Shown here in pieces: positions 24,335 through 32,346 of a DNA stretch of 32,762 bases. Made by a program: the position numbers and the translations under genes. The notes beneath the pieces were generated by a model. That model was not told the DNA's origin. It was given only the letters and a program-made list of their open reading frames with translations, and searched no databases. Position 1 is the stretch's first letter, and each line of letters starts with the position of its first letter. This DNA comes from Candidatus Zhuqueibacterota bacterium (lineage in GTDB: Bacteria; Zhuqueibacterota; QNDG01; JABMRT01): assembly GCA_013202295.1 (NCBI GenBank), contig JABMRT010000194.1, forward strand, positions 1 to 32,762. The letters are read 5' to 3'.

Positions 24335-27300
24335 ATGGATTATATCCAAAAATTAACCCAACAGATTTTTAGTGAATCCAGCTTTAAGTTTATTATAAAC
24401 AAAGCAATAGATGGGCAATCCTATTCTCTTCGAGGGCTGACGGGATCGCTTGAGACCCTCCTCCTCCACAAATTGTTTGCTGCAACCAATCGGTCTATGC
24501 TTGTTTTATATCCCGATTCTGAACAGGCAGAGTTTGCCTGGGAGGAATTGCTTGCACTCTCCGACAAAGAGACCGCCGGCTTCTTTCCTGAAACCGAGCA
24601 TGAGATTTCCGCGCCCGCCTATTTAAATCCACATCAAGCCGGACGGCAGATGGAGGCGGTTCGCCAGCTTCTTTCTGGCATTCCCCGGATTATCGTCACG
24701 ACTGCAACGGGTGCGCTACAGCCCTTGCCGAATCAGGAGCATCTGAAGGACGATGTCCTCTCTTTCCAAAAAGGGGCAAAATATAATCTGACACATCTGC
24801 TCGAGCGGTTGATTGATTTCGGATACGATCGTGAGTTTATGGTGGAGCGGCCGGGCGAGATTAGTCTGCGCGGGGGCATTCTGGATATATTCCCTTACAC
24901 GGGAGAAGTGCCCCATCGCGTTGAATTTTTCGGAGACGAGATTGAATCCATCCGCATGTTTGAGATTGAAACCCAACGATCCACGGATGCCGGAATCTCT
25001 TTGCAGATTGTACCGGTGCCTTCTTATTGGAAGGACCGGTCCGACTGCCTTCTTGATTATTTTAAAGAGGATTTCATTTTTCAAAGCGATCCGGATCTGT
25101 TCTGGCAGGTTTTAGAATCCGAAGATCATCCCAAAAAACAGTTTGAAGAAAAGATCCAAGGCATCCAGACGATCACGCATTATACTTTTGCTATTCCACA
25201 AGATACATTGGATGCAGGCGGTCGACCGGTGCCGACCTCCATCCGAACAGTGTCGGAAATTCGGAGCATGTTAGAGCTGCGATGCCAGGACCGGAATCCG
25301 GTCTATCTTGTCTGTCAACAATCCGACCAGATCGAACGGCTTGTTGATCTGTTTCATCTGGACGAGAATCCCATACAATATCTTAAAGTAATCAGCGCTC
25401 CCATTCATCGCGGATTTGATCTTCCGAATGCCAGGCTAACCGTTTACACAGAACGGGAGTTGTTTGGTCGAAAAGCGATGATCCGTAAAAGAATGCGGAT
25501 CAAAGAAGGCGCGCCGATTCGTGAACTGGCCGCCCTGAAACGTGGCGATTTTATGGTACACATCGATTATGGCATCGGACGCTATCAGGGACTGGAGCAA
25601 ATCACGGTTCGGGGTGCGGAAAGGGAATGCCTGCTTCTCGAATACCAGGATGGTGACAAGGTTTATGTGCCGGTTGAAAAAATGGAGCGTGTTCAGAAAT
25701 ATGCAGGCCGGGACAGCGCTGTGCCCGCGCTGTCCAAATTAGGCACAGCCAAATGGGAGCGGATCAAGGAGCGGACCAAGAATGCCATTAAAGAGATTGC
25801 CGAAGATTTGATCCGCCTGTACTCGGTACGCCATGCTTTGCCCGGATTTGCCTTCCCCCCGGATTCAACATGGGAGCGGGAACTTGAGGCCTCATTTGAA
25901 TATCCCGAGACAAAAGATCAAACCCTTGCGATTCAGGAAGTCAAAGAAGACATGGAAAAAGAGCGGTCCATGGACCGCCTGATTTGCGGCGATGTGGGAT
26001 ATGGAAAGACCGAGGTGGCCATTCGCGCGGCTTTTAAATCCATAAACTCCGGAAAACAGGTGGCTGTGCTGGTTCCGACCACGATTCTCGCTCAACAGCA
26101 TTACAATACATTTCTGGATAGATTGTCCGCATTCCCCGTGGAGATTGAAATGTTGAGCCGGTTCCGATCCAAAAAGGAGCAGGCAGAGACGGTTCGCAAA
26201 CTCCGGGAAGGATCCGTAGACATTGTGATCGGCACGCATCGGCTGCTCTCCAAAGATGTGGGATTCAAGGATCTCGGACTGCTTATCATCGATGAGGAGC
26301 ATCGTTTCGGTGTGAAACACAAAGAACGGCTTAAATCCTATCGAAGCACTGTGGATGTACTTGCACTTTCCGCTACACCCATTCCCCGCACGCTGCATTT
26401 GTCCATGATCCAAATTCGAGATATGTCGCTGATCAACACAGCGCCTAAAGACCGTATGCCGATTCACACCGAAGTCCTTCCCTTTGGTGAAGAGATTATT
26501 CAGGAAGCCATTTATCGCGAGATGGCCCGAAAGGGTCAGGTCTTTTTTGTGCACAATCGCATTCAAACCATTGAAGCAGTAGGCGAGATGATCCGGCGAT
26601 TGGTGCCGGGCATCCGGCTTTGTGTGGCACACGGCCAGATGAATGAGCACACTCTGGAACGCAAGATGACTGAATTTGTGCAGGGGAAATACGACTGTCT
26701 CGTGGCTACGATGATCATTGAGTCCGGGCTGGACATGCCGCATGTGAACACGCTTCTCGTCAACCGGGCCGACCGGATGGGACTTGCACAGCTCTATCAA
26801 TTGCGCGGCCGGGTTGGGCGGTCCGATGTTCGCGCTTATGCCTATTTATTTACACCGCCGTTCGCTTTGCTCTCCCCCGAAGCAGTAAAGCGGCTACGTA
26901 CGATTGAAGAGTTTACAGAATTGGGTGCTGGATTTCAAATCGCGCTACGGGATCTTGAGATTCGGGGCACCGGCAATCTATTGGGTGTTCAGCAAAGCGG
27001 CTTTATGGATGCAGTGGGATTTGAGCTGTACACACGGCTCATCACAGAAGCGGTGGAGGAAATTAAGTCCGAAGCAAGTGAAACTCCCGTCCCATTAAAA
27101 CAAATTGAATGCACGGTGGATACGGAAGCACCGGCCCATTTTCCCGACGATTATATCAGTGATGAGACAATTCGCATTAATATTTATAGAAGGCTCATCG
27201 GGCTGGATTCCGAAAGTGCGGTGGATCAATTGGCACACGAGCTTGAAGATCGATTTGGCGTGCTGCCTGATCCCGCAGAGAACCTTTTGGAGATTACCCG

Positions 27301-27556
27301 GATTCGGCTGCTTGGAGAAAGCCGCGGCTTTGAACGTATCCAGGTCGATCAGGAAGCGGTACGGCTCTATTTTCATCCGGATTGGGTGGATTCGTTTCCC
27401 ACGCCGGAACAATTTTCAGAACACCTTCGTTCTATTATCGCGTCTTCGGACGATCCAATAAAATTTCTCCAGCAAAAGGGATTTGGGGTACGTGTTCAAA
27501 ATCCCGAAACAGATGCAATTCAGTTCACCAAAAAATTGTTGCATCGCTGGGGGTAA
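24335..27556 (+). CDS. mfd: Transcription-repair coupling factor
   Basis: Removes RNA polymerase stalled at DNA lesions and recruits UvrA. The 1073-residue protein has the UvrB-like N-terminal module with GEISLRGGILDIFPYTGEVP, the RNA-polymerase-interacting domain (GDFMVHIDYGIGRYQGLEQI, then GDKVYVPVEKMERVQKY), the RecG-like helicase motor and the C-terminal TRCF domain. In the motor, Walker A is GDVGYGKTE (Lys ~559), motif II is DEEHRFGV (~653), motif III is LSATPIPRTL and motif VI is QLRGRVGRSD. It is slightly shorter than E. coli Mfd (1148). No Shine-Dalgarno is evident before the ATG, which is 14 bp after rsmG. Confidence 0.97.
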   Translation: MDYIQKLTQQIFSESSFKFIINKAIDGQSYSLRGLTGSLETLLLHKLFAATNRSMLVLYPDSEQAEFAWEELLALSDKETAGFFPETEHEISAPAYLNPHQAGRQMEAVRQLLSGIPRIIVTTATGALQPLPNQEHLKDDVLSFQKGAKYNLTHLLERLIDFGYDREFMVERPGEISLRGGILDIFPYTGEVPHRVEFFGDEIESIRMFEIETQRSTDAGISLQIVPVPSYWKDRSDCLLDYFKEDFIFQSDPDLFWQVLESEDHPKKQFEEKIQGIQTITHYTFAIPQDTLDAGGRPVPTSIRTVSEIRSMLELRCQDRNPVYLVCQQSDQIERLVDLFHLDENPIQYLKVISAPIHRGFDLPNARLTVYTERELFGRKAMIRKRMRIKEGAPIRELAALKRGDFMVHIDYGIGRYQGLEQITVRGAERECLLLEYQDGDKVYVPVEKMERVQKYAGRDSAVPALSKLGTAKWERIKERTKNAIKEIAEDLIRLYSVRHALPGFAFPPDSTWERELEASFEYPETKDQTLAIQEVKEDMEKERSMDRLICGDVGYGKTEVAIRAAFKSINSGKQVAVLVPTTILAQQHYNTFLDRLSAFPVEIEMLSRFRSKKEQAETVRKLREGSVDIVIGTHRLLSKDVGFKDLGLLIIDEEHRFGVKHKERLKSYRSTVDVLALSATPIPRTLHLSMIQIRDMSLINTAPKDRMPIHTEVLPFGEEIIQEAIYREMARKGQVFFVHNRIQTIEAVGEMIRRLVPGIRLCVAHGQMNEHTLERKMTEFVQGKYDCLVATMIIESGLDMPHVNTLLVNRADRMGLAQLYQLRGRVGRSDVRAYAYLFTPPFALLSPEAVKRLRTIEEFTELGAGFQIALRDLEIRGTGNLLGVQQSGFMDAVGFELYTRLITEAVEEIKSEASETPVPLKQIECTVDTEAPAHFPDDYISDETIRINIYRRLIGLDSESAVDQLAHELEDRFGVLPDPAENLLEITRIRLLGESRGFERIQVDQEAVRLYFHPDWVDSFPTPEQFSEHLRSIIASSDDPIKFLQQKGFGVRVQNPETDAIQFTKKLLHRWG

Positions 27557-27595
27557 ATCAGTATATTTTCGGACATTGTAAAACAAGGAGGATTC

Positions 27596-29338
27596 ATGTC
27601 CAAGCGTTATTTTTCACCAAGTGCATTTCTACTGATTGCATTACTTTCCATCGGTTTGACACAGTGCTCACGCGACAATCGCACTGTCGCACAAATTGGC
27701 ACCCACGAACGGATTACTTCCGGGGAATTTGAAAAGAGTTTTGCATCCCTTATCGAGAAGTTGGAGCCCGGCACTGTAGATCATGAATTGATCAAGGGCC
27801 ACCTGGATGATCTGATTGAATCACGGTTGATAATGCTAGCAGCATATGATAAGAAGCTGGATCAGGATTCCGTCATGCTGGAGAAAATGAAAGAATTCAA
27901 ACGGCGCACATTAATTGATCAACTGTGGCAAAATGAAATAGTGGATTACATTGTGGGGGAGCAGGAAATCCGCGATTTTTATGCCAAATCAGACATTCAA
28001 ATTAATGCAAGACAGATCGTAATTTATGTGGATGCCAAAGGCGATTCCACAGAAGAAATGGCTGCTCTGGAAAAAGCAAATGATTTGATTCAAAAAGTAA
28101 AAGACAGTCAATCTTTCAGCCGCCTTGCCCGACAGTATTCGGATGACAGAAAGACTGCACGCAAAGGCGGAGAGATGGAACCTCTTATGTATCGGCTTGA
28201 TGATAATACGATCACTGAAGCGGCGTTCAACATGAAGAAGGGTGAACTTTCAGAACCCATCCGGACAAAGTCAGGATATGTTCTCCTTATGGTTGATGAT
28301 ATTCAGGAGGTCAACAAGCGAACCTATGAAGCGGCGTATGACGGAATGAAAAAGTATATCCTTGATACGAGGAGTAAAGAAACTGAAGAACGAGCCAAGG
28401 CCTATGTAGATACGCTCTGGAATAAACAGAACGCAGCCTGGAATGATGAAACCATCGATACATTGACCACGCTTTTTCGTCAGTGGAAAAAAGGGCAGAA
28501 TCAGCTCGTTCTGATTGACAGCCTTGAAGCTTTACCAGAAGATTTTAAAAACCGTATGGTTTTCACATCGAATGAACAAAACTTGAGTGTGGCAGATTTG
28601 CTCGTATATTACAAGAAGATGTTGGCTCAGTACAACCGTCTTGCAATGGAAAACAAAAAATCCTTCCAGCGCGTACTTCTCACCGAGTTACGATATCGCC
28701 TGCTTCAAGATCAGGCTGTCAGAGATCGGCTGGACCGGGATGAACAATTCATCAAAAAGATGAATGATAAAGTGAAAAATGATGTAATCAGCCAAAAGCG
28801 CCGTCAGATTCAAGGCGATGTAAAACCGACAGAAGATGAGTTGAAAACCTATTATGAAGAGAATAAAGACACCAGGTATATAACCCAGAAAAAAGTTGAG
28901 ATTCAGGAAATTCTGGTTCGAAGCGAAGATCTGGCTAATGAATTGCTTCAACGCATAGAAGCCGGTGAAGATTTCGGAGAACTCGCAGAAAAGTATACTA
29001 CCCGAAAAGGCCATAAAGAGAAAAAGGGCATGGTCAAAGCGTTCGGTAAAGGCGCTATGGGTAAGGCAGGCGAGAAAGCATTCGAGATGTCAGTGGGCGA
29101 AATCGCAGGCCCTCTGTCTTCCACTGATAATAAGCAGGCCATCATTAAATTGATTGGTATAATTGAGCCCGAGCCCAGACCCTACAGCGCTATGGTCGGT
29201 ACAGTGCGACGCGATTTCATCACTGATGTGAAGGATAAACGAATGGCTGATTGGGTTGCTGAACAAACCGAAGTGCGTGGTGTTAATATTAATGAGGACC
29301 TGTTAGAAGCAATCAGGAAAGCACATGTCCAAAATTAA
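27596..29338 (+). CDS. Parvulin-family lipoprotein with two degenerate PpiC domains
   Basis: Predicted periplasmic lipoprotein foldase or chaperone, 580 residues. The signal peptide ends in the lipobox LTQC (Cys24). A SurA-type helical N-domain (~30-130) is followed by a first PpiC-like domain (~136-236, FSRLARQYSDDRKTARKGGE) and, after a helical linker, a second (~435-525, EDFGELAEKYTTRKG). Both domains lack the two conserved parvulin histidines: ARQIVI replaces SHIL-type and SGYVLLM replaces GYHI in the first, and QEILV and AIIKL occupy these places in the second. Isomerase activity is therefore doubtful, and a chaperone role is more likely. AAGGAGG precedes the ATG. It overlaps the next foldase gene by 14 bp, forming a three-gene operon. 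Confidence 0.85.
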   Translation: MSKRYFSPSAFLLIALLSIGLTQCSRDNRTVAQIGTHERITSGEFEKSFASLIEKLEPGTVDHELIKGHLDDLIESRLIMLAAYDKKLDQDSVMLEKMKEFKRRTLIDQLWQNEIVDYIVGEQEIRDFYAKSDIQINARQIVIYVDAKGDSTEEMAALEKANDLIQKVKDSQSFSRLARQYSDDRKTARKGGEMEPLMYRLDDNTITEAAFNMKKGELSEPIRTKSGYVLLMVDDIQEVNKRTYEAAYDGMKKYILDTRSKETEERAKAYVDTLWNKQNAAWNDETIDTLTTLFRQWKKGQNQLVLIDSLEALPEDFKNRMVFTSNEQNLSVADLLVYYKKMLAQYNRLAMENKKSFQRVLLTELRYRLLQDQAVRDRLDRDEQFIKKMNDKVKNDVISQKRRQIQGDVKPTEDELKTYYEENKDTRYITQKKVEIQEILVRSEDLANELLQRIEAGEDFGELAEKYTTRKGHKEKKGMVKAFGKGAMGKAGEKAFEMSVGEIAGPLSSTDNKQAIIKLIGIIEPEPRPYSAMVGTVRRDFITDVKDKRMADWVAEQTEVRGVNINEDLLEAIRKAHVQN

Positions 29339-30206
29339 TAAAGCGATCTGGATTTCGGCATTCTTGATCAGCCTGTTTTTTTGGGGATGCAAACAGGGCA
29401 ACGGGAATGACGAAGTGGTTGCCCGCGCGGGAAATACTTCATTAACCCGATCCATGATCGAAAACCAAATGGCTCGGGAAGGGATCCGCCCAGAACAAGA
29501 AAGCCAGTATGTTGAAAAATGGATAGACCGTCAGCTCCTCTATGAAGAAGCCAAGCGATTGGGATTTCATAAATCGTCTGATATGGAATATGAACTGGAG
29601 TTGCTCGAAAAAGAGATCCTGATCAACAAGCTGCTCGAAGCCACATTTTCTGAACGTATCCAGATTGATGAAGAAGAAATCGAAGCGGCCTATGAAAACA
29701 GCAAGGATCTTTTTCAGGTACTGGAAGAAGATGTGCGCATTTTACATATCCTGACAGAAACCCGACAGGAAGCCAATCTGGCTGCTCAGGAGATCCGGGC
29801 CGGAATGACGTTTGAAGAGGTGGCCCAGCAACACTCCATTGATGTGTTCAAGGATCTCGGTGGAGACATGGGTTATATCCGGCAGCGGGATGTGATTCCT
29901 GAAGTCGCACGAAACGCTTTCCGACTTAGAGAGGATGCCGTATCACAGATTTTTCAGAGCGATTACGGGTATCATATTATCAAAGTGCTGGATAAGCGTA
30001 GCAAGGGAGAAACCAAGAGATTGCCTGATGTTCGGGATGAGATTCGGGAACGTATCCGTGTAAACAAAGAACGGAACGTTTACTATGATCTTTTATACCA
30101 GCTTCAGAACCGGTCCAAGGTTTATTTCTCGCCAGCTTATCAGACCCAAGACACAGAATCCGGTGAATCCATGCAAGGGGATCAACCAAAGGAAGGATCA
30201 GAGTGA
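29325..30206 (+). CDS. Parvulin-type peptidyl-prolyl isomerase lipoprotein
   Basis: Predicted lipoprotein isomerase of the periplasm, 293 residues. The signal peptide ends at a slightly unusual lipobox FWGC (Cys22). A SurA-like N-terminal helical domain (~35-125) precedes one PpiC domain (~130-225) that keeps both histidines (RILHIL and DYGYHIIKV) and the GGDMGYI motif, so it is probably active. A charged C-terminal tail (ESGESMQGDQPKEGSE) follows. AGGA precedes the ATG inside the end of the preceding gene. The stop overlaps the GTG of the next gene (GTGA). The tandem arrangement suggests joint service to outer-membrane or secreted proteins, perhaps including the large SprA barrel; that link is inference. 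Confidence 0.88.
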   Translation: MSKINKAIWISAFLISLFFWGCKQGNGNDEVVARAGNTSLTRSMIENQMAREGIRPEQESQYVEKWIDRQLLYEEAKRLGFHKSSDMEYELELLEKEILINKLLEATFSERIQIDEEEIEAAYENSKDLFQVLEEDVRILHILTETRQEANLAAQEIRAGMTFEEVAQQHSIDVFKDLGGDMGYIRQRDVIPEVARNAFRLREDAVSQIFQSDYGYHIIKVLDKRSKGETKRLPDVRDEIRERIRVNKERNVYYDLLYQLQNRSKVYFSPAYQTQDTESGESMQGDQPKEGSE

Positions 30207-31501
30207 AAAAGACAACACACCTTATTTTATCCATACAGATTCTATTGATATTGAGTCTCCCGCTTGCGGCCCAGGATATCCTGGATGGCGTTGTGGCTGT
30301 GGTGGGAGATGAGATCATCCTGTTTTCGGAGTGGCTGCAAGAAGCACAGGGACTTGCCGTTCAGCAAGGCATTAATCCGGCCACACAACCAGATGATTTT
30401 GAGAGGATTAAAACAGCCGTCCTCCAAAGCCTGATCAACAGCCGCGTGCTTCTGGCCAAAGCCGAAGAAGACACAATTACCGTTGAAGATCAGCAGGTTG
30501 AAGGCGAACTTGAAAACAAAATCCAGTACTTCATCCAGCAGCTGGGATCGAAGGAAAAGGTGGAGGCACAGTTTGGCAAGCCGATCCATAAAATAAAAAA
30601 GGATTTCTTTGAGGAACAGAAAAAACTTCTCATTGTCAACCGGGTTCAGCAGGAGAAATTGCAGAGTATACAAATTACAAGACGGGAAGTCAATCAGTTC
30701 TATGAGCAAAAAAGAGACAGCTTGCCCCAACGCCCACCCATGGTGCAACTGAGTCATATTCTCAAAGACATTCGTGCGGGAGACGCCACGCGCCAGGCAG
30801 CTTTAAGTCAGATTCGCGATATTCAGAAGAGGCTGGAAAGCGGAGAAGACTTCGCGGAACTGGCAAACGCCTATTCTCAAGATCCAGGCTCAGCAGCGAA
30901 TGGCGGTAAACTTGGATTTGTGGAGCGAGGCACCCTTGTCCCGGAATTTGAGGAAGCTGCTTTTGCGTTGGAAAACGGGCAAACATCCGATATTGTTGAA
31001 ACCCAGTTCGGTTTTCATATTATCCAAATGATTGAGAATCGCGGCGACCAGGTCAGTACGTGTCACATTTTAATTCAGATGAAGCGTACCGAAAGTGATG
31101 AATTGAAAGTGATGGGCGAACTCGCAGCAATTCGAGATTCCCTTATTACTCACGGCGCTTCTTTTGAGGACATGGCTCGCAAGTATTCCGATGATCAAGA
31201 GTCGAATCAATCCGGGGGCAGCCTCGGATGGCTTCCGACCAATTCACTTCAGATTCCGGAATTTCAAGTGGTGATCGATTCGCTTCACACCGGTAAGATC
31301 AGCCTGCCCTTTAAAACCAAATTCGGATATCATCTCGTGCGCATGGAGGAAAAACGGGAAGCAGGTCCGTTGCAGCTTGATACAGATCGCGAACAGATTC
31401 ATATGATGGCATTGAATTATAAAAAGCAAAAGACACTTCAGGATTGGATCAATGGACTTAAGAAAAAACTGCATATTGAGATTCGTGAAGACTTGTTATA
31501 A
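30203..31501 (+). CDS. surA: SurA-like periplasmic chaperone with two parvulin domains
   Basis: Periplasmic chaperone and peptidyl-prolyl isomerase expected to escort unfolded outer-membrane proteins to the BAM complex. It is 432 residues, the SurA length, from a GTG start at 30203 that overlaps the upstream stop. A cleavable signal (residues ~5-21, ending LAAQ) is followed by DGVVAVVGDEIILFSEW, typical of the SurA N-terminus. PpiC domain 1 (~175-275) has LSHILKDI, GGKLGFVERGTLVPEFEEAA and FGFHIIQMI; domain 2 (~280-385) has CHILIQM, GGSLGW and FGYHLVRME. Both histidine pairs are intact. A C-terminal helix (TLQDWINGLKKKLHIEI) completes the chaperone core. A strong terminator follows within 25 bp. 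Confidence 0.92.
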   Translation: MKKTTHLILSIQILLILSLPLAAQDILDGVVAVVGDEIILFSEWLQEAQGLAVQQGINPATQPDDFERIKTAVLQSLINSRVLLAKAEEDTITVEDQQVEGELENKIQYFIQQLGSKEKVEAQFGKPIHKIKKDFFEEQKKLLIVNRVQQEKLQSIQITRREVNQFYEQKRDSLPQRPPMVQLSHILKDIRAGDATRQAALSQIRDIQKRLESGEDFAELANAYSQDPGSAANGGKLGFVERGTLVPEFEEAAFALENGQTSDIVETQFGFHIIQMIENRGDQVSTCHILIQMKRTESDELKVMGELAAIRDSLITHGASFEDMARKYSDDQESNQSGGSLGWLPTNSLQIPEFQVVIDSLHTGKISLPFKTKFGYHLVRMEEKREAGPLQLDTDREQIHMMALNYKKQKTLQDWINGLKKKLHIEIREDLL

Positions 31502-31523
31502 TAAATTATGTTGATTTATCATT

Positions 31524-31556
31524 AAAGCCCCGGATCGCTCCATACCGGGGCTTTGT
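31524..31556 (+). terminator. Terminator of the mfd-to-surA genes
   Basis: AAAGCCCCGG (31524-31533) pairs perfectly with CCGGGGCTTT (31545-31554) around an 11-nt loop. The T-run is short (CTTTGTC), but the A-T base of the stem helps. It is nearly symmetrical and lies 22 bp after the surA stop. Confidence 0.85.
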
Positions 31557-31588
31557 CGTTTGTGCCTAAATCCTCGGGAGTAAACTTC

Positions 31589-32089
31589 ATGCATGTAGTT
31601 GCACTCATTGGTTTCTGGCTTGTGATGATTATCGGGATTGTCATCATTCCGTTCGGTGTGGCCGGTACGTTCATCATCGCAGGCGGTGTTCTGGTGCATA
31701 GCTTGCTTACCCAGTTTCAAATCTTTTCCATTTCTTTTATTGCATTGCTTTTCGGCCTGGCCATTCTCGTCGAGCTTATTGAAGCGCTTTTAGGCGCGGT
31801 ACTTGCCCAACGCTTTGGCGGTTCCAAGTGGGGGATGACCGGCGCGATTCTTGGTGGTTTCACAGGCGCGATGCTCGGCACACCGGTGACTCCGGTTATT
31901 GGCACATTATTGGGTGGATTCATCGGTGCATATATCGGCGCAACGGTTTTTGAATATCTTCACAAACCGGATTTCCATTCTGAGATGCGAGTGGGATTCG
32001 GCGCGTTTCTCGGTGCATTGGGGGGCAAGGTGACCAAGGTGGTTGTGGCGATTATTATGGTGATTCTTGTTTCGGTGAAGATGTTTTAA
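31589..32089 (+). CDS. DUF456 family membrane protein
   Basis: A 166-residue hydrophobic protein of the DUF456 family, function unknown. I choose the ATG at 31589 because GGGAG lies 8 nt upstream; the open frame extends 36 nt back to a TTG, but that region overlaps the terminator stem. It has an N-terminal pair of helices (ALIGFWLVMIIGIVIIPFGV, then a segment around GGVLVHSLL), an acidic helix with LVELIEALLGAVLAQ, Gly-rich helices with repeated GG and GxxxG (GAILGGFTGAMLG, GTLLGGFIGAYIG) and a last Gly-rich pair. The glycine-zipper-like repeats suggest tight helix packing. It lies downstream of the surA terminator, and the region beyond is AT-rich. Confidence 0.85.
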   Translation: MHVVALIGFWLVMIIGIVIIPFGVAGTFIIAGGVLVHSLLTQFQIFSISFIALLFGLAILVELIEALLGAVLAQRFGGSKWGMTGAILGGFTGAMLGTPVTPVIGTLLGGFIGAYIGATVFEYLHKPDFHSEMRVGFGAFLGALGGKVTKVVVAIIMVILVSVKMF

Positions 32090-32346
32090 TTTTATTTGGA
32101 TTGATTAAAATCTTCTTATATCAATGTCGTGTGTGAGAGATGATAGTAGAATAAAATAGTAGAGGATTTTTCTAAATTTAATGAAGTTAAAAAAGATTTA
32201 TATAAACAATTGTTGTTATCCCTCCAATTTGGCGATATTAGCATATTGAATATACACAATTGTTACCCAACATAAAAGAAAAGACAACTAACGATATGAC
32301 AATATTAATAAAATGTAGTTTAGATTAAAATAGGATAAATGTGACT
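32090..32346 (+). promoter_or_regulatory. AT-rich leader with candidate promoter and paired palindromes
   Basis: This 257-bp spacer is much richer in A+T than the preceding genes and contains no ORF of note. It holds AACAATTGTT (32205-32214) and a second ACAATTGT palindrome (32256-32263) whose centres are 50 bp apart. Between them TTGGCG (32229-32234), 16 nt, then TATACA (32251-32256) can serve as a sigma70-like promoter. The second palindrome starts on the last base of that -10 box. The arrangement suggests a repressor or redox regulator controlling the downstream enzyme. No terminator hairpin was seen for the DUF456 gene. Confidence 0.4.

Noticed and set aside
25892-26800. 302-aa antisense ORF within mfd
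   Set aside because: It is the shadow of the conserved helicase domain; its translation is Cys/His-rich without family resemblance and it has no initiation signals.
32229-32242. Possible sigma54 promoter (GG...GC) upstream of the glycyl radical enzyme
   Set aside because: GG and GC are 8 nt apart where 10 are required, and the flanking bases do not fit TGGCAC/TTGC.
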